From NCBI GenBank assembly GCA_013043705.1, contig JABDNS010000049.1, positions 1-55,992 of the forward strand: DNA of 55,992 bases, read 5' to 3'. This document shows, piece after piece, positions 8,632 to 17,492 of the stretch. Numbering within the stretch: position 1 is the first letter of the stretch; every line of letters starts with the position of its first letter. The notes beneath the pieces are model-generated. The model searched no databases. It saw nothing but the letters and a program-made list of their open reading frames with translations, and was not told the DNA's origin. Both the position numbers and the translations under genes were made by a program. Source of the DNA: Pseudomonadales bacterium. Its GTDB lineage: Bacteria > Pseudomonadota > Gammaproteobacteria > Pseudomonadales > UBA7434.

Positions 8632-8670
8632 GCTTTGCGCCTGCAAGATGGTTGCAGGTCACGGCAAAGC
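8632..8670. promoter_or_regulatory. Nested inverted repeat in the leader of the protease-nadC unit
   Basis: Two stacked perfect stems are seen: GCTTTGC (8632-8638) with GCAAAGC (8664-8670), and inside it CCTGCAA (8640-8646) with TTGCAGG (8652-8658) around a 5-base loop. The internal loop is 1 x 5 bases. No T-run follows on either strand, so it is not a standard terminator. On the minus strand it lies about 25 bases before the protease start, so it may be a leader RNA structure or a regulator site. The rest of 8608-8875 holds a TTATACT-like -10 near 8767 for the plus strand and nothing else clear. Confidence 0.45.
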
Positions 8671-8875
8671 TGCGGACTTTATCACTAACCTGATGTGCAT
8701 AAAAAGCAAACTGTGACCTTGTTCGCTTGGCGTGGTGCCCGGCCCAAGCCCATCTGCATTAATGATTATACTTTGATCAATGCCAGATTTTCCGGCATCG
8801 GCGCAGTTAATGCTCGCGCGCCAGCCACAATCGCCCAAAAGGCGGATACCGGCGCAGGCTATACAGGATGACTCA

Positions 8876-11224
8876 ATGAATCCAGATGACAAAATAATCC
8901 CTATCGATACAGCCCGTGGCGATGCTACAGCGCCGGACAGTGTTAACCCGCGCGGTAGCGCCAGCATTACCCGCCGCATGTCAGCACCGGCCATCCAGCT
9001 TCGTGAGATGTTACAGCGCAACTTGTCTAAGCAGCTGCAAAGTATGTTCGACAGCGTTGATGATGCGCTATTCGACCTGGCAGAAAACGCGCCCAGCAAT
9101 CAACAACAAAACGTCTTTTTTGAATCGATGCGAGAAGTTCGCTTCAAGCGCGTTGAAATAGAGCGGGATTTTCTGGAGGCGGTGCAGCAGGGATTTGTAG
9201 ATCTTTTCAGTGACGGTGCCGCGCCGGCGGCGCAACTTGGCAACGGCCAGGCAAGTATGCAGGGCTCTGCCGATTCACTGGCCATTCTCGACGAGGACGC
9301 GGTTGAGGAAATGGTCGCGATCGACAGCATGGTCGCCAAATTCGACAAGCAGTTGGCTGGGCCACTGGCCGCACTTGATGCCAGGTTGGCGCATCTTGCC
9401 GGGCATGAAGTTACACGCTTTGGCAGTGTCAATATCAGTAACCCGGTTTGCCCGAAGCGGCTATGCCAAACTTTTTCCAGTGCTTGCCGGATTCTGAGCG
9501 TTGATATAAAAGCTCGCATCGTACTGTTCAAGCTTTTTGAAAAAATTGTGCTCTCGGACCTGGCTGCAATTTACAAGCAAGCCAACGAGAAACTCATTCG
9601 CGCCAATGTTTTGCCCGATTATCGCGGTAGCGTAGCTGCTGTGGGTAGCGCGACTCCAGCGGGTGAAAGTAAGCCGGCGGCTGCCCTTAAAGCCGGCCAG
9701 CAAACAGAGCTTTCTGAGCGTGCTATTTCGGTTGTTGAAGCACAGCAGGCACGCGAGTTGTCGCAGTTGATCTCCTTCGTTCCGCAATATGGTGTGGGTC
9801 TTGCCGATACGCAATCGGCGGCGCTGTCTAACGCTTTACAACTCTTGCAAACCAGCAATTATCCGGTAATTGGTAATGAGGTGTTGTGGCAGTTGCTGAA
9901 TACATTGCAACGACAACACGCTGCAGGTATTGCATCTGCCGATATGGGCCAGCCCGCGGCGCTTTTGCAGCGCCCCGAGGATGTGTTGCTGAACCTGGCC
10001 ACTAAGCTTGCGGCGGCTTCAGATAGTGCAGATCACTCAATTGGCCAGCGAGAGCGTGATGTGATTGGCCTTGTATCGATGCTGTTCCAGTTTGTATTGG
10101 AAGACCGTGTGGTATCCGAACCAATGAAAGCAGCTTTAAGCCGCTTACAGGTACCCATTATTAAAGTGGCGATGAACGAGTCCAATTTCTTTTGTAGCCC
10201 CAGCCACCCGGCGCGCAAGTTACTCAATGAAATGACGGAATCTGTGGTGGGTTGGGTAGCTTCGGATAACTATCAAACAGATCCACTTTACCAAATGGTC
10301 TGCAGTACGGTAGAGCGCATTACGCGTGAGTACGATAGCGACAGCCAGCTGTTTTTCGATGTATTGGCCGACTATAAGTCATGGTTAGACAGCGACAATA
10401 AGCGCACCGAGTTGCGTCGCAAACGCCTGGTAGATGCTGAGTCCGGCCGGGACGAATCGAACCGCGCGCGCGAGGATGTCAAACGCCTGATCGATGCACA
10501 GCCACTGGAGGGGATGCCGGCATTTATCTCACAGATGGTTGAAAAAGTCTGGAGTAATATTTTGTTTCTGGCTTATGTGCAGCAAGGCCCTGACGGCGAT
10601 CGATGGAGCAGTGCAAGGCAGACACTTGAAAAACTCATCTGGACCGTCTCACCCAAGCGCAGCGGTGGTGATCGCGCCGCGATTCTTCGCGAGCTACCTC
10701 CGCTGTTGAAAGCCTTGCGCCAGGGGCTGGAGTCGATTAATTACGACACGCGCGCCGGCAATGATTTTTTTGAGCAGTTGGAGCGTGCGCATATGCAGGT
10801 TATGCAGCGCACTGCGTCGCTGCCTGTACCGTCAAAACCACCTTCCGAGCCCCCAGCGGCCGGTTTGCAAGACGTCAGCGCGATGCAGTCGGCGAGTCCG
10901 GCAGCGGTGGAAGAAGTGAGTAACGTTGCCAACAATCAATACCTGAGTGCTGCCACGGCCATGGCCGTGGGTCAGTGGGTGGAATTGCAGGGCGAGGGCG
11001 AGAAAAAGCGTTGTCGGCTGGTTGCCATACTGCGCAATAGCGGTAAGCGTATCTTTATAAATCGTGCAGGCTCCAAGGCCGCCGAGTTAGATGTAGCGGG
11101 TATTGCGCAATTGCTGGAATCCGGCGATATGCTTCCGCTCGAAGATGCACAGCTATTCGATAAAGCGTTAACATCAATTATCGATGGCTTGCGCAAGCAT
11201 CAACATGAAGCTGTGGGAACCTAA
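8876..11224 (+). CDS. DUF1631 family protein
   Basis: 782 residues from the ATG at 8876, chosen because AGGA (8865-8868) sits seven bases upstream; an in-frame ATG at 8780 would add 32 unconserved residues without such a site. The protein is long, mostly helical, acidic and soluble, without signal peptide or membrane helix. The overall plan fits DUF1631, including the C-terminal block starting near A-T-A-M-A-V-G-Q-W-V-E-L-Q, which reads like a small beta-barrel (G-Q-W-V-x-L followed by C-R-L-V-A-I-L and I-F-I-N-R-A-G). The biochemical function of DUF1631 proteins is not established to my knowledge. It is transcribed away from the protease-nadC pair and toward ampD. Confidence 0.8.
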   Translation: MNPDDKIIPIDTARGDATAPDSVNPRGSASITRRMSAPAIQLREMLQRNLSKQLQSMFDSVDDALFDLAENAPSNQQQNVFFESMREVRFKRVEIERDFLEAVQQGFVDLFSDGAAPAAQLGNGQASMQGSADSLAILDEDAVEEMVAIDSMVAKFDKQLAGPLAALDARLAHLAGHEVTRFGSVNISNPVCPKRLCQTFSSACRILSVDIKARIVLFKLFEKIVLSDLAAIYKQANEKLIRANVLPDYRGSVAAVGSATPAGESKPAAALKAGQQTELSERAISVVEAQQARELSQLISFVPQYGVGLADTQSAALSNALQLLQTSNYPVIGNEVLWQLLNTLQRQHAAGIASADMGQPAALLQRPEDVLLNLATKLAAASDSADHSIGQRERDVIGLVSMLFQFVLEDRVVSEPMKAALSRLQVPIIKVAMNESNFFCSPSHPARKLLNEMTESVVGWVASDNYQTDPLYQMVCSTVERITREYDSDSQLFFDVLADYKSWLDSDNKRTELRRKRLVDAESGRDESNRAREDVKRLIDAQPLEGMPAFISQMVEKVWSNILFLAYVQQGPDGDRWSSARQTLEKLIWTVSPKRSGGDRAAILRELPPLLKALRQGLESINYDTRAGNDFFEQLERAHMQVMQRTASLPVPSKPPSEPPAAGLQDVSAMQSASPAAVEEVSNVANNQYLSAATAMAVGQWVELQGEGEKKRCRLVAILRNSGKRIFINRAGSKAAELDVAGIAQLLESGDMLPLEDAQLFDKALTSIIDGLRKHQHEAVGT

Positions 11225-11390
11225 CAAGCACGCGCCGCTCAATAAGGCCAATCCAGCCTTTTACACAGCGTTACCCTAATTTTTTGTTGCATAGCAGCGC
11301 GCTTTCCTGCGCGTGCTGCCTGGCTTTGCGCGCGTGATGCTCTGCGCTATGATGCGCCCCATTACTTCGTTTAATTTTTGGCAAATTGCT

Positions 11391-11939
11391 ATGCAATACG
11401 CGATGTCGAATGGTAGGCTGGACAAGGCTCGCTATTGCGAATCTCCCAACCGCGATGCAAGGCCGGATGCAATAGTCATCGATTTGCTGGTCATCCACTG
11501 CATTGCACTGCCGCCTGGCCTTTATGGCGGCCGCTATGTAGAGCAACTGTTTTGCAACTGTCTCCCTGCCAACGTGCATCCTTATTTTAACGAAGTATGC
11601 TCAATGCAGGTATCCGCGCACTTCCTGGTTCGCAGAAGCGGCGCCATCACACAGTTTGTCGATTGTGAAGATCGCGCCTGGCACGCCGGCCAATCGAGCT
11701 TTGCCGGGCGCGAACATTGCAATGACTTCAGTATTGGCATTGAACTTGAGGGTCGTGATGATGGTCTATTTACCGGTGCGCAATATCAGGTATTGGCGGC
11801 GCTAACGCGAGCTTTACAGCAGCAGTATCCGGGTATTGGCAACGACAGGGTAGTAGGGCACCAGGACATTGCGCCAGGTAGAAAAACTGATCCTGGCTCG
11901 GGTTTTGATTGGTCGCGTTTTCGCGCTATGCTCGAGTAA
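11391..11939 (+). CDS. ampD: 1,6-anhydro-N-acetylmuramyl-L-alanine amidase AmpD
   Basis: 182 residues from the ATG at 11391 (ATG 11403 is an alternative; neither has a strong ribosome-binding site). AmpD is a cytoplasmic zinc amidase that cleaves anhydromuropeptides during peptidoglycan recycling and so limits AmpR/AmpC induction. Zinc and catalytic motifs are visible: V-I-H36-C-I-A-L-P-P-G, the Q-V-S-A-H-F-L-V-R-R segment, S-I-G-I-E-L-E-G, and the terminal V-G-H-Q-D-I-A-P-G-R-K-T-D-P-G-S with the second histidine and the aspartate. Length matches the family. No ampE follows; a 59-residue two-helix protein takes that position instead. Confidence 0.96.
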   Translation: MQYAMSNGRLDKARYCESPNRDARPDAIVIDLLVIHCIALPPGLYGGRYVEQLFCNCLPANVHPYFNEVCSMQVSAHFLVRRSGAITQFVDCEDRAWHAGQSSFAGREHCNDFSIGIELEGRDDGLFTGAQYQVLAALTRALQQQYPGIGNDRVVGHQDIAPGRKTDPGSGFDWSRFRAMLE

Positions 11940-12028
11940 ACACAGCGCAGTTAAATTTTTCCAGGCAAGCTTTTCAATACAGGCATCAATGATGCATCGA
12001 TCCAGCAACCCAGGGCGATAAAATATTT

Positions 12029-12208
12029 ATGGATAACCTGTTTAAACTGTTGTTATTTATTTTTTTAGGCGTGGGCTTGATGGTGGTTGTGCTTGAGCGC
12101 TTCGGTAAGCCGATGGACGCTGAAACCCAATACCGCTGGTCCAGATGGGTGATTCCGCTGTGTGTGGTGTTGTTGGTTGCGCAATTGATCAGGCATTACT
12201 GGGTTTGA
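12029..12208 (+). CDS. Small two-helix membrane protein (59 aa)
   Basis: The frame from ATG 12029 to TGA 12206-12208 encodes 59 residues with two hydrophobic segments (K-L-L-L-F-I-F-L-G-V-G-L-M-V-V-V-L and V-I-P-L-C-V-V-L-L-V-A) joined by a charged loop of about 20 residues. It lies 89 bases downstream of ampD and overlaps the probable TTG start of the next gene, so the two may be translationally coupled. The ribosome-binding site is weak (AGGG too far upstream). It is not AmpE, which is about 280 residues. I do not recognise a family. Membrane location is the only inference I would make. Confidence 0.6.
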   Translation: MDNLFKLLLFIFLGVGLMVVVLERFGKPMDAETQYRWSRWVIPLCVVLLVAQLIRHYWV

Positions 12209-13047
12209 GCGTAAAGCTGGCCGAACAGAGTAGACCGGTTGCAGGCACCGACGTGCTGCTGCGGGTAGCGCGTTGCTCGGGGCTTGATAACGCATTGCGC
12301 GAGGCTTACTGGCAGCTGCTCGATGATGTGGAAAGAACGCGCAACCAAAGATTTCGTTTCCAGGCCGACCGCGATCGGCATTTATTAGGTCGCGCGTTGC
12401 TGCGCAGCTCAATTGCCGAGTGGCTTGGCACAAAACCGCAGGCGCTTAGCTTAAGGCTTGATGCGCACGGCAAACCCCAGCTTGGTAACGCTCCCAATGT
12501 ATTTGAAGAACCCGCAGCGTCGGAGCAGCTTCATTTTAACCTTTCGCATTCGGGAGACTGGGTGGTGGTGGCGCTTGCCAATGTGCCGGTAGGCATTGAT
12601 GTAGAGCATACGCTGCGTAAAAGCGATGTGCTTTCTTTGGCCGCGCATTACTTTTATGGCGAAGAGCTCAAGGAGCTACAGAGTTTTCCCGAACCAGAAC
12701 AACGCGAGCGATTTTTCGATTATTGGACCCTGAAAGAAGCCTATATGAAAGCGCGTGGCGAGGGCATTTCGCTGGGCCTGGAAAATTTTGGTTTTCGGCT
12801 ACACAGCGAAGGCGCGTGCGCTGCCCAAGCAAACACAGGCGAGAATAGCGCTGATAAAAATCGTATAGAATTAATGCTGAACGAGTCGCTGCAAGATAAT
12901 CCGCAGGCTTGGCAGTTTTTTTGCGTCTCGCCGGTTGCCGAATACCGGCTTGCGCTAGCCGTGCGCAGTGCGGGTAAAGCGACGATTCGCACTGAGGAAT
13001 ATTGGCCATTTAGGGAAAGTACCCCGCTGGATTGGAGGCTCAACTAA
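12205..13047 (+). CDS. 4'-phosphopantetheinyl transferase superfamily protein
   Basis: 280 residues from the TTG at 12205, overlapping the previous stop; an ATG at 12145 would add 20 residues that do not look conserved. Sfp/AcpT-type enzymes move 4'-phosphopantetheine from CoA to a serine on carrier proteins. Motifs seen: the N-terminal R-F-R-F-Q-A-D-R-D-R followed by G-R-A-L-L-R, L-H-F-N-L-S-H-S-G-D, the Mg-binding V-G-I-D132-V-E134-H, and W174-T-L-K177-E178-A-Y-M-K. These are the diagnostic acidic and lysine residues. The target (fatty acid, polyketide or peptide carrier) cannot be told from the window; no synthase gene is adjacent. Three genes from ampD through this one run in the same direction. 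Confidence 0.9.
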   Translation: MSVKLAEQSRPVAGTDVLLRVARCSGLDNALREAYWQLLDDVERTRNQRFRFQADRDRHLLGRALLRSSIAEWLGTKPQALSLRLDAHGKPQLGNAPNVFEEPAASEQLHFNLSHSGDWVVVALANVPVGIDVEHTLRKSDVLSLAAHYFYGEELKELQSFPEPEQRERFFDYWTLKEAYMKARGEGISLGLENFGFRLHSEGACAAQANTGENSADKNRIELMLNESLQDNPQAWQFFCVSPVAEYRLALAVRSAGKATIRTEEYWPFRESTPLDWRLN

Positions 13048-13052
13048 CAGCG

Positions 13053-13127
13053 ATGCTATTGCGGCATTTGCGATTGGCAGTGTTGGCCGTGTTGGTATTG
13101 TTAATATATTTAGAAGTTATTGGATAG
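13053..13127 (+). CDS. Possible 24-residue single-helix micropeptide
   Basis: Between the phosphopantetheinyl transferase stop and msrA, ATG 13053 to TAG 13125-13127 encodes 24 residues: four basic or neutral residues, then a run of Leu, Val, Ala and Ile that would form one membrane helix. GGAGG (13034-13038) is present but 14 bases upstream, further than ideal. It ends 13 bases before the msrA start. A chance frame of this length is common, so this is only a candidate. Confidence 0.25.
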   Translation: MLLRHLRLAVLAVLVLLIYLEVIG

Positions 13128-13140
13128 CGCAGAGACGACA

Positions 13141-13794
13141 ATGTTTGAACGTTTTCTAAATGACAAGCGAAGCATGGTGTTGGCGGAGCAGGCGCTGCCG
13201 GGCCGGGCGGAAAAAATGCAGGTACCCGACAAGCACTTTGTTAATGGTGGCAGCATGCTGGATAGCGCGGGCCAGTTGCACTGCCCGGACGGGTCAGTGC
13301 GAGCAATGTTTGGCATGGGTTGCTTTTGGGGTGCAGAGCGAAAGTTTTGGCAGCTAGAGGGCGTAAGCCTTACCGCAGTTGGCTACGCAGCGGGTTATAC
13401 GCAAAACCCAAGTTATGAAGAAGTATGCAGTGGGCGCACCGGGCACAATGAAGTTGTTGCGCTGGTATTTAATCCGCAAGAGATCAAGTATGCAGCGCTG
13501 TTAGCGGTATTTTTCGAGGGCCACGATCCGACCCAGGGCATGCAGCAGGGTAATGATGTTGGCACACAGTATCGCTCGGGAATTTACTGCTATGGCGCGG
13601 AACAGTTGGCGCAGGCCAGGCAGGCAGTAGTGCAATACCAGGCGCAATTAAAAAAGGCAGGGCGTGGCGATATAACCACCGAAATCATTCAAGCGCCGGA
13701 TTTTTACTTTGCTGAAAGCTATCACCAACAATACCTGGCCAAAAATCCGGGCGGCTACTGCGGGCTTGGCGGCACCGGTGTTTGTTTCAATTAA
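13141..13794 (+). CDS. msrA: Peptide methionine-S-sulfoxide reductase
   Basis: 217 residues from ATG 13141. MsrA reduces the S-epimer of methionine sulfoxide in proteins and free methionine. The catalytic motif G-M-G-C61-F-W-G is intact, followed by G-Y-A-A-G-Y-T and by [23 protein letters not shown] and [11 protein letters not shown] are also present. The C-terminal [11 protein letters not shown] carries the resolving cysteines. A 40-residue N-terminal extension with H-F-V-N-G-G-S-M resembles the longer E. coli-type enzyme. There is no signal peptide, so it is cytoplasmic. It converges with rsmE and the two stop codons overlap within a TTAA. Confidence 0.97.
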   Translation: MFERFLNDKRSMVLAEQALPGRAEKMQVPDKHFVNGGSMLDSAGQLHCPDGSVRAMFGMGCFWGAERKFWQLEGVSLTAVGYAAGYTQNPSYEEVCSGRTGHNEVVALVFNPQEIKYAALLAVFFEGHDPTQGMQQGNDVGTQYRSGIYCYGAEQLAQARQAVVQYQAQLKKAGRGDITTEIIQAPDFYFAESYHQQYLAKNPGGYCGLGGTGVCFN

Positions 13795-14576
13795 TATTCG
13801 CTAAGAAAGCCGCGAACCTCGGCCAGTAATTGCACGAGCGCAACTTCGCTGCGAAAGATCCGGCTGCCAAGGCTCATCTCACGCGCGCCAGCTTCGACCA
13901 GCTTATTCACCTCGTAGGGGATTAGCCCGCCCTCGGGCCCAATCACAATATTTATGGTGTCTTCGGCGACCTGCCCGCGCAGCGCCTGTTTGGCGCTCAG
14001 CGCGCTGCCAGGTTGGGCTAGCAGTAACATTTCGCCGTTTATTAAGCCTGGTAGCACATCTTCGACAAAAGGCCTGAACAGGCGCTGTTGATGCAGCACC
14101 GGCATTAGCGTATCTACCGATTGCGATAAGCCCAGCTTGAACTGCTGGTTAACTTGCGCGGGTTTTAGCAGCGGGCTGGACCAGTAGCTTTTTTCAACCT
14201 TGTAACAATTAAAAACGTGGATTTCTTTCACGCCCAGTTCGGCCAATAGCCTGAGTATTCTGCGGGCAGCCTTGGGGCGTGGTAGCGCGACAAAAACGCG
14301 ACAGTTGAGCGGGACGGGCGGCGGTTGGGTGAACGCGTGCGTATCGGTTTCAATCGTTACCGCATTGCTGGCGAGTTCGATGTTGTTAATGGTGGCGCGG
14401 CCAATTTGGCCATTGATAATGCCGGCTTTCAGGCTATCGCCCGCGGTTGCCCGGAGTACTTCAACAATGTGTGTTGCGCGCGCGTCCCGCAGCGTAATTA
14501 AGGTATGGCCGGCATTGCCATGGCCCGCTGTATGTGCGGCCGGCAACTCGTTGCGATCGAGAAGTAACAGGTTCAT
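13791..14576 (-). CDS. rsmE: 16S rRNA m3U1498 methyltransferase
   Basis: 261 residues. RsmE methylates N3 of U1498 in 16S rRNA using SAM and has a SPOUT knot at its C-terminus. Seen here: [10 protein letters not shown] in the middle, the knot motif I-V-I-G-P-E-G-G-L, and the terminal [16 protein letters not shown], a slightly altered form of the usual L-G-x-R-I-L-R-x-E-T-A. The ATG overlaps the rimO stop in an ATGA arrangement, which suggests translational coupling. Both are ribosome-modifying enzymes, so the pair makes functional sense. Its 3' end meets the msrA stop codon tail to tail. Confidence 0.93.
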   Translation of the reverse strand: MNLLLLDRNELPAAHTAGHGNAGHTLITLRDARATHIVEVLRATAGDSLKAGIINGQIGRATINNIELASNAVTIETDTHAFTQPPPVPLNCRVFVALPRPKAARRILRLLAELGVKEIHVFNCYKVEKSYWSSPLLKPAQVNQQFKLGLSQSVDTLMPVLHQQRLFRPFVEDVLPGLINGEMLLLAQPGSALSAKQALRGQVAEDTINIVIGPEGGLIPYEVNKLVEAGAREMSLGSRIFRSEVALVQLLAEVRGFLSEY

Positions 14577-15922
14577 TCATCGAGTGCGCGTGCGAACAGG
14601 TCGTAATCATCGGCGCCGGTTATCGTTGTTTCGATTAATTGACCAGCCTGGTAGTCGCCGTCGGCTTCTACAAACACCACGCCATCAATTTCAGGCGCAT
14701 CGGCGCTGCTGCGGCCAACCAGGCAGTCGCGCTCTTCATCGATGCCATCGATGATAATCGTTTGCCGTGTACCCACTTTTGCCGCCAACCGCGCTGCACT
14801 AATCGATTGCTGTGTTTGCATGAAGCGTTGGTAGCGCTCGTGTTTCAGGTCGTCGGGCACATGGCCTGGCAATTCATTGGCGTCGGCACCTGCTACTGGC
14901 GAGTATTCAAAGCAGCCTACGCGGTCGAGTTGTGCCTGCTCGAGAAACGCCAGTAGCTCATCAAAATCTGTGTCGGTTTCGCCAGGAAAGCCTACGATAA
15001 AGGTGCTGCGTATGGTGAGTTCAGGGCAGTCGCGGCGCCACTGATTAATGCGCGCCAGTGTGTTCTCGGTAGCAGCAGGGCGCTTCATGTCTTTCAAAAT
15101 GCGCATGCTGGCATGTTGGAAAGGGATATCGAGGTAGGGCAGGATTTTGCCCTGCGCCATGAGTGGAATAATTTTATCGACGTGCGGGTAGGGATATACA
15201 TAATGCAGCCGCACCCAAATACCAAGTTCGCCAAGTGCTTCGCACAGATCCTGCATTTTGGTTTTAAGTGGCCGCCCGTTCCAGAAATCGGTTTGGTACT
15301 TACGGTCAACGCCGTAGGCGCTAGTGTCTTGCGATATAACCAGTAGCTCACGTACGCCGGCTGCTTTTAATCGCGTGGCTTCTTCCATCACATCGCCGAT
15401 CGGTCGGCTCACCAGGTCGCCGCGCATCGACGGAATAATACAAAAGCTGCAGCGATGGTTGCAGCCCTCTGAAATCTTCAGGTAGGCATAGTGGCGCGGC
15501 GTGAGCTTGATGCCCTGCGGTGGTACCAGGTCTACAAACGGGTCGTGCACTACCGGGTTGGGCGCGTATTGATGCACCGCGCCCACCACCTGCTCGTAAG
15601 CATGCGGCCCGCTAATATCCAGCACGTTCGGGTGGGCTTCGCGTATCTCCTCTGCGTTCGCGCCGAGGCAGCCGGTAACAATAACTTTACCGTTTTCGCG
15701 CAATGCTTCGCCGATGGCGTCCAGTGATTCGCGCTTGGCATTATCGATAAACCCACAGGTATTCACCACCACCATATCTGCACCATGGTAGTCGCCAACC
15801 AGCTCGTATCCATCGGCGCGAAGTTGCGTAAGTATGCGCTCGGAGTCAACCAGCGCCTTGGGGCAACCGAGGCTGATCATGCCAATTTTTTTGGCGTCGG
15901 TGTTGGGCTTGCTGCTACTCAT
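14573..15922 (-). CDS. rimO: Ribosomal protein uS12 methylthiotransferase RimO
   Basis: 449 residues, the normal length. RimO adds a methylthio group to an aspartate of ribosomal protein uS12 and is a radical-SAM enzyme with two iron-sulfur clusters. The N-terminal domain has I-S-L-G-C20-P-K-A-L-V-D-S-E and V-V-N-T-C-G-F-I; the radical-SAM site is [11 protein letters not shown]. The C-terminal TRAM domain contains D-C-L-V-G-R-S and the segment G-V-V-F-V-E. The [11 protein letters not shown] signature separates RimO from MiaB. It is the first gene of a two-gene unit with rsmE. Confidence 0.97.
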   Translation of the reverse strand: MSSSKPNTDAKKIGMISLGCPKALVDSERILTQLRADGYELVGDYHGADMVVVNTCGFIDNAKRESLDAIGEALRENGKVIVTGCLGANAEEIREAHPNVLDISGPHAYEQVVGAVHQYAPNPVVHDPFVDLVPPQGIKLTPRHYAYLKISEGCNHRCSFCIIPSMRGDLVSRPIGDVMEEATRLKAAGVRELLVISQDTSAYGVDRKYQTDFWNGRPLKTKMQDLCEALGELGIWVRLHYVYPYPHVDKIIPLMAQGKILPYLDIPFQHASMRILKDMKRPAATENTLARINQWRRDCPELTIRSTFIVGFPGETDTDFDELLAFLEQAQLDRVGCFEYSPVAGADANELPGHVPDDLKHERYQRFMQTQQSISAARLAAKVGTRQTIIIDGIDEERDCLVGRSSADAPEIDGVVFVEADGDYQAGQLIETTITGADDYDLFARALDE

Positions 15923-15969
15923 GGTCGAGAACTATTTTTCCTGTTTGACGGCAAGCTGTATAAGCAGCG

Positions 15970-16479
15970 CTAAGTTTTTACAGGGCGAATTTTACAGAGA
16001 ATTTGGCCGCGCAGTAGCTCAATAACGCGGCTGGCTTCCTCGCGACTCAAAAAGTCGCCGATATTCACAGACTCGCCTTGGCAATGCAGTGTGAGCTTGC
16101 TGGCCTGCCAGTCGTGGCTGGCCGGTTCAATTTCAAGGTGGGTGTCGCGCTTGGGCCATGTCCAGCTGCCACGTGGCCGATACACGCCTTTTTCAATTAA
16201 CAGCTTGGCGTCATCGAAGGCCAGTATGTGGCGGTAGCTCAGTTTCCAGGAAACGTAGTACAGCGCGGCTGTGAGCGCGGCAATTTCGAGCCCGGCAAAG
16301 GGTAATATCATCCAGATGCCCAGCCGCAGGAAGAAACCAGCGGCGATGCCGATGCAGAGGACGCCGAGCGCCCAGATAACTTTTTTATTTTGCTGCCAGT
16401 CCAGCGAGCGATTGGGCGCCATTACCAGCCGCAGCTGATAAGGGGCGCCCGTCTCGGTGCGCTCATCTACTTCGAGCAA
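15970..16479 (-). CDS. DUF2244 family membrane protein
   Basis: About 169 residues from a TTG at 16479, nine bases after the stop of the upstream methyltransferase gene. The frame is open further upstream, but that part overlaps the methyltransferase in another phase and has shadow-type composition. Two adjacent membrane helices (about V-I-W-A-L-G-V-L-C-I-G-I-A and I-L-P-F-A-G-L-E-I-A-A-L-T-A-A) sit in the N-terminal third, followed by a cytoplasmic beta domain with R-G-S-W-T-W-P-K. The helix-P-F-A-G-L-E pattern is typical of DUF2244. The function is unknown. The start is uncertain because no good ribosome-binding site is visible; the ATG in L-V-M-A-P-N is a fallback. Confidence 0.75.
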   Translation of the reverse strand: MLEVDERTETGAPYQLRLVMAPNRSLDWQQNKKVIWALGVLCIGIAAGFFLRLGIWMILPFAGLEIAALTAALYYVSWKLSYRHILAFDDAKLLIEKGVYRPRGSWTWPKRDTHLEIEPASHDWQASKLTLHCQGESVNIGDFLSREEASRVIELLRGQILCKIRPVKT

Positions 16480-16487
16480 GAGTTCAG

Positions 16488-17174
16488 CTAGCTTTTGTTG
16501 AACTTGACTACCAGGATGTCGCCGTTGGCAGGCGTGGGTTCGGGCAGTTCCCAATCCCAGACTTCGTGCGTAAAGTGGTCGTCGAGCCGGTCGCAGAGAT
16601 CGACAAAAGGCTGGCGCTGCGGGTCGGCGATAATGGCTTTTTTCACGCCGGCCTTTTTCGCACGCTTGAACAGTTTGAACAGCGTGTCGTTTAGTGAATC
16701 CCAAAAACAGATATCACCACCAATAATAATGTCAAAATTGGATAGCGTTTCAACATCAAGTTTTTCAAATTTACGATGCAGCGTATCAATTTCCACGCCA
16801 TTGAGTTCAGCGTGCGCATCTACATATGGGAACACTTCTTTGTCGGCATCGACGCCGGTAACTTTACAGCCGAACTTTTTCGCGCAGTAGATAGAGGTTA
16901 AGCCCCAGCCGCAGCCAAGATCCAGAATGCGGTGCTTTTTCTTCGGAGGATTGTCTGTCAGGTAATCCATCAGCAGATAACTGGAGCTCCAGAACTTATT
17001 GCCGTGAATTGACGTGGGGTACTTTCGCTTGAGCTTGCGAATAGTCGGGTGCTTGGTCGTCATGCGCAGCACGCCCATCTCCTCGATAATTTCCGGCTTC
17101 TTTACTTTGTCTTTTTTCTTGCTCGCGGGCTTGCGCCGGGTGTTCGCTGATGTCGCTGCTGCGGTCGTAGTCAT
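16488..17174 (-). CDS. SAM-dependent methyltransferase (ETFB-lysine/small methyltransferase type)
   Basis: 228 residues from ATG 17174; an upstream in-frame ATG at 17219 would add 15 residues. A lysine-rich N-terminal tail (about residues 12-27) precedes a Rossmann methyltransferase domain. Motif I is I-L-D-L-G-C-G-W-G-L, motif II includes V-T-G-V-D-A-D-K-E-V, and G-G-D-I-C-F-W-D stands at the position of motif IV. The D-L-G-C-G-W-G-L plus G-x-D-I-x-F-W pattern resembles the protein lysine methyltransferase branch rather than rRNA enzymes. The substrate is unknown. It forms a tight unit with the DUF2244 gene downstream. Confidence 0.82.
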   Translation of the reverse strand: MTTTAAATSANTRRKPASKKKDKVKKPEIIEEMGVLRMTTKHPTIRKLKRKYPTSIHGNKFWSSSYLLMDYLTDNPPKKKHRILDLGCGWGLTSIYCAKKFGCKVTGVDADKEVFPYVDAHAELNGVEIDTLHRKFEKLDVETLSNFDIIIGGDICFWDSLNDTLFKLFKRAKKAGVKKAIIADPQRQPFVDLCDRLDDHFTHEVWDWELPEPTPANGDILVVKFNKS

Positions 17175-17492
17175 GGCATGTCCGTGATGGTTTCGCGGCG
17201 ATGCCGCAGGTGAATACAAAAGCCCTCAACCAGTAGATCGAGGAATGGTTATAGCAGCGGGGAATTATAGATGCTGCATGCCCGCTTGTGGCCATTGCAG
17301 GTGAAATTCGCACTAGCTTGTAAAATAGTCACGCTGCCAGTGGCCAATTGCAGCTATCCTCGCGGCAGCGGCCAAACGCAACGCGGCAGGCAATGCGTGA
17401 TAGTGCGGTTTTTGCGAGTGCGGAGCCTGTGTTACTGCATGCTAAGATGCGCCGCGAAATGCCCTGCGCGGCGCCTGCAAGCGGAAAGACTG

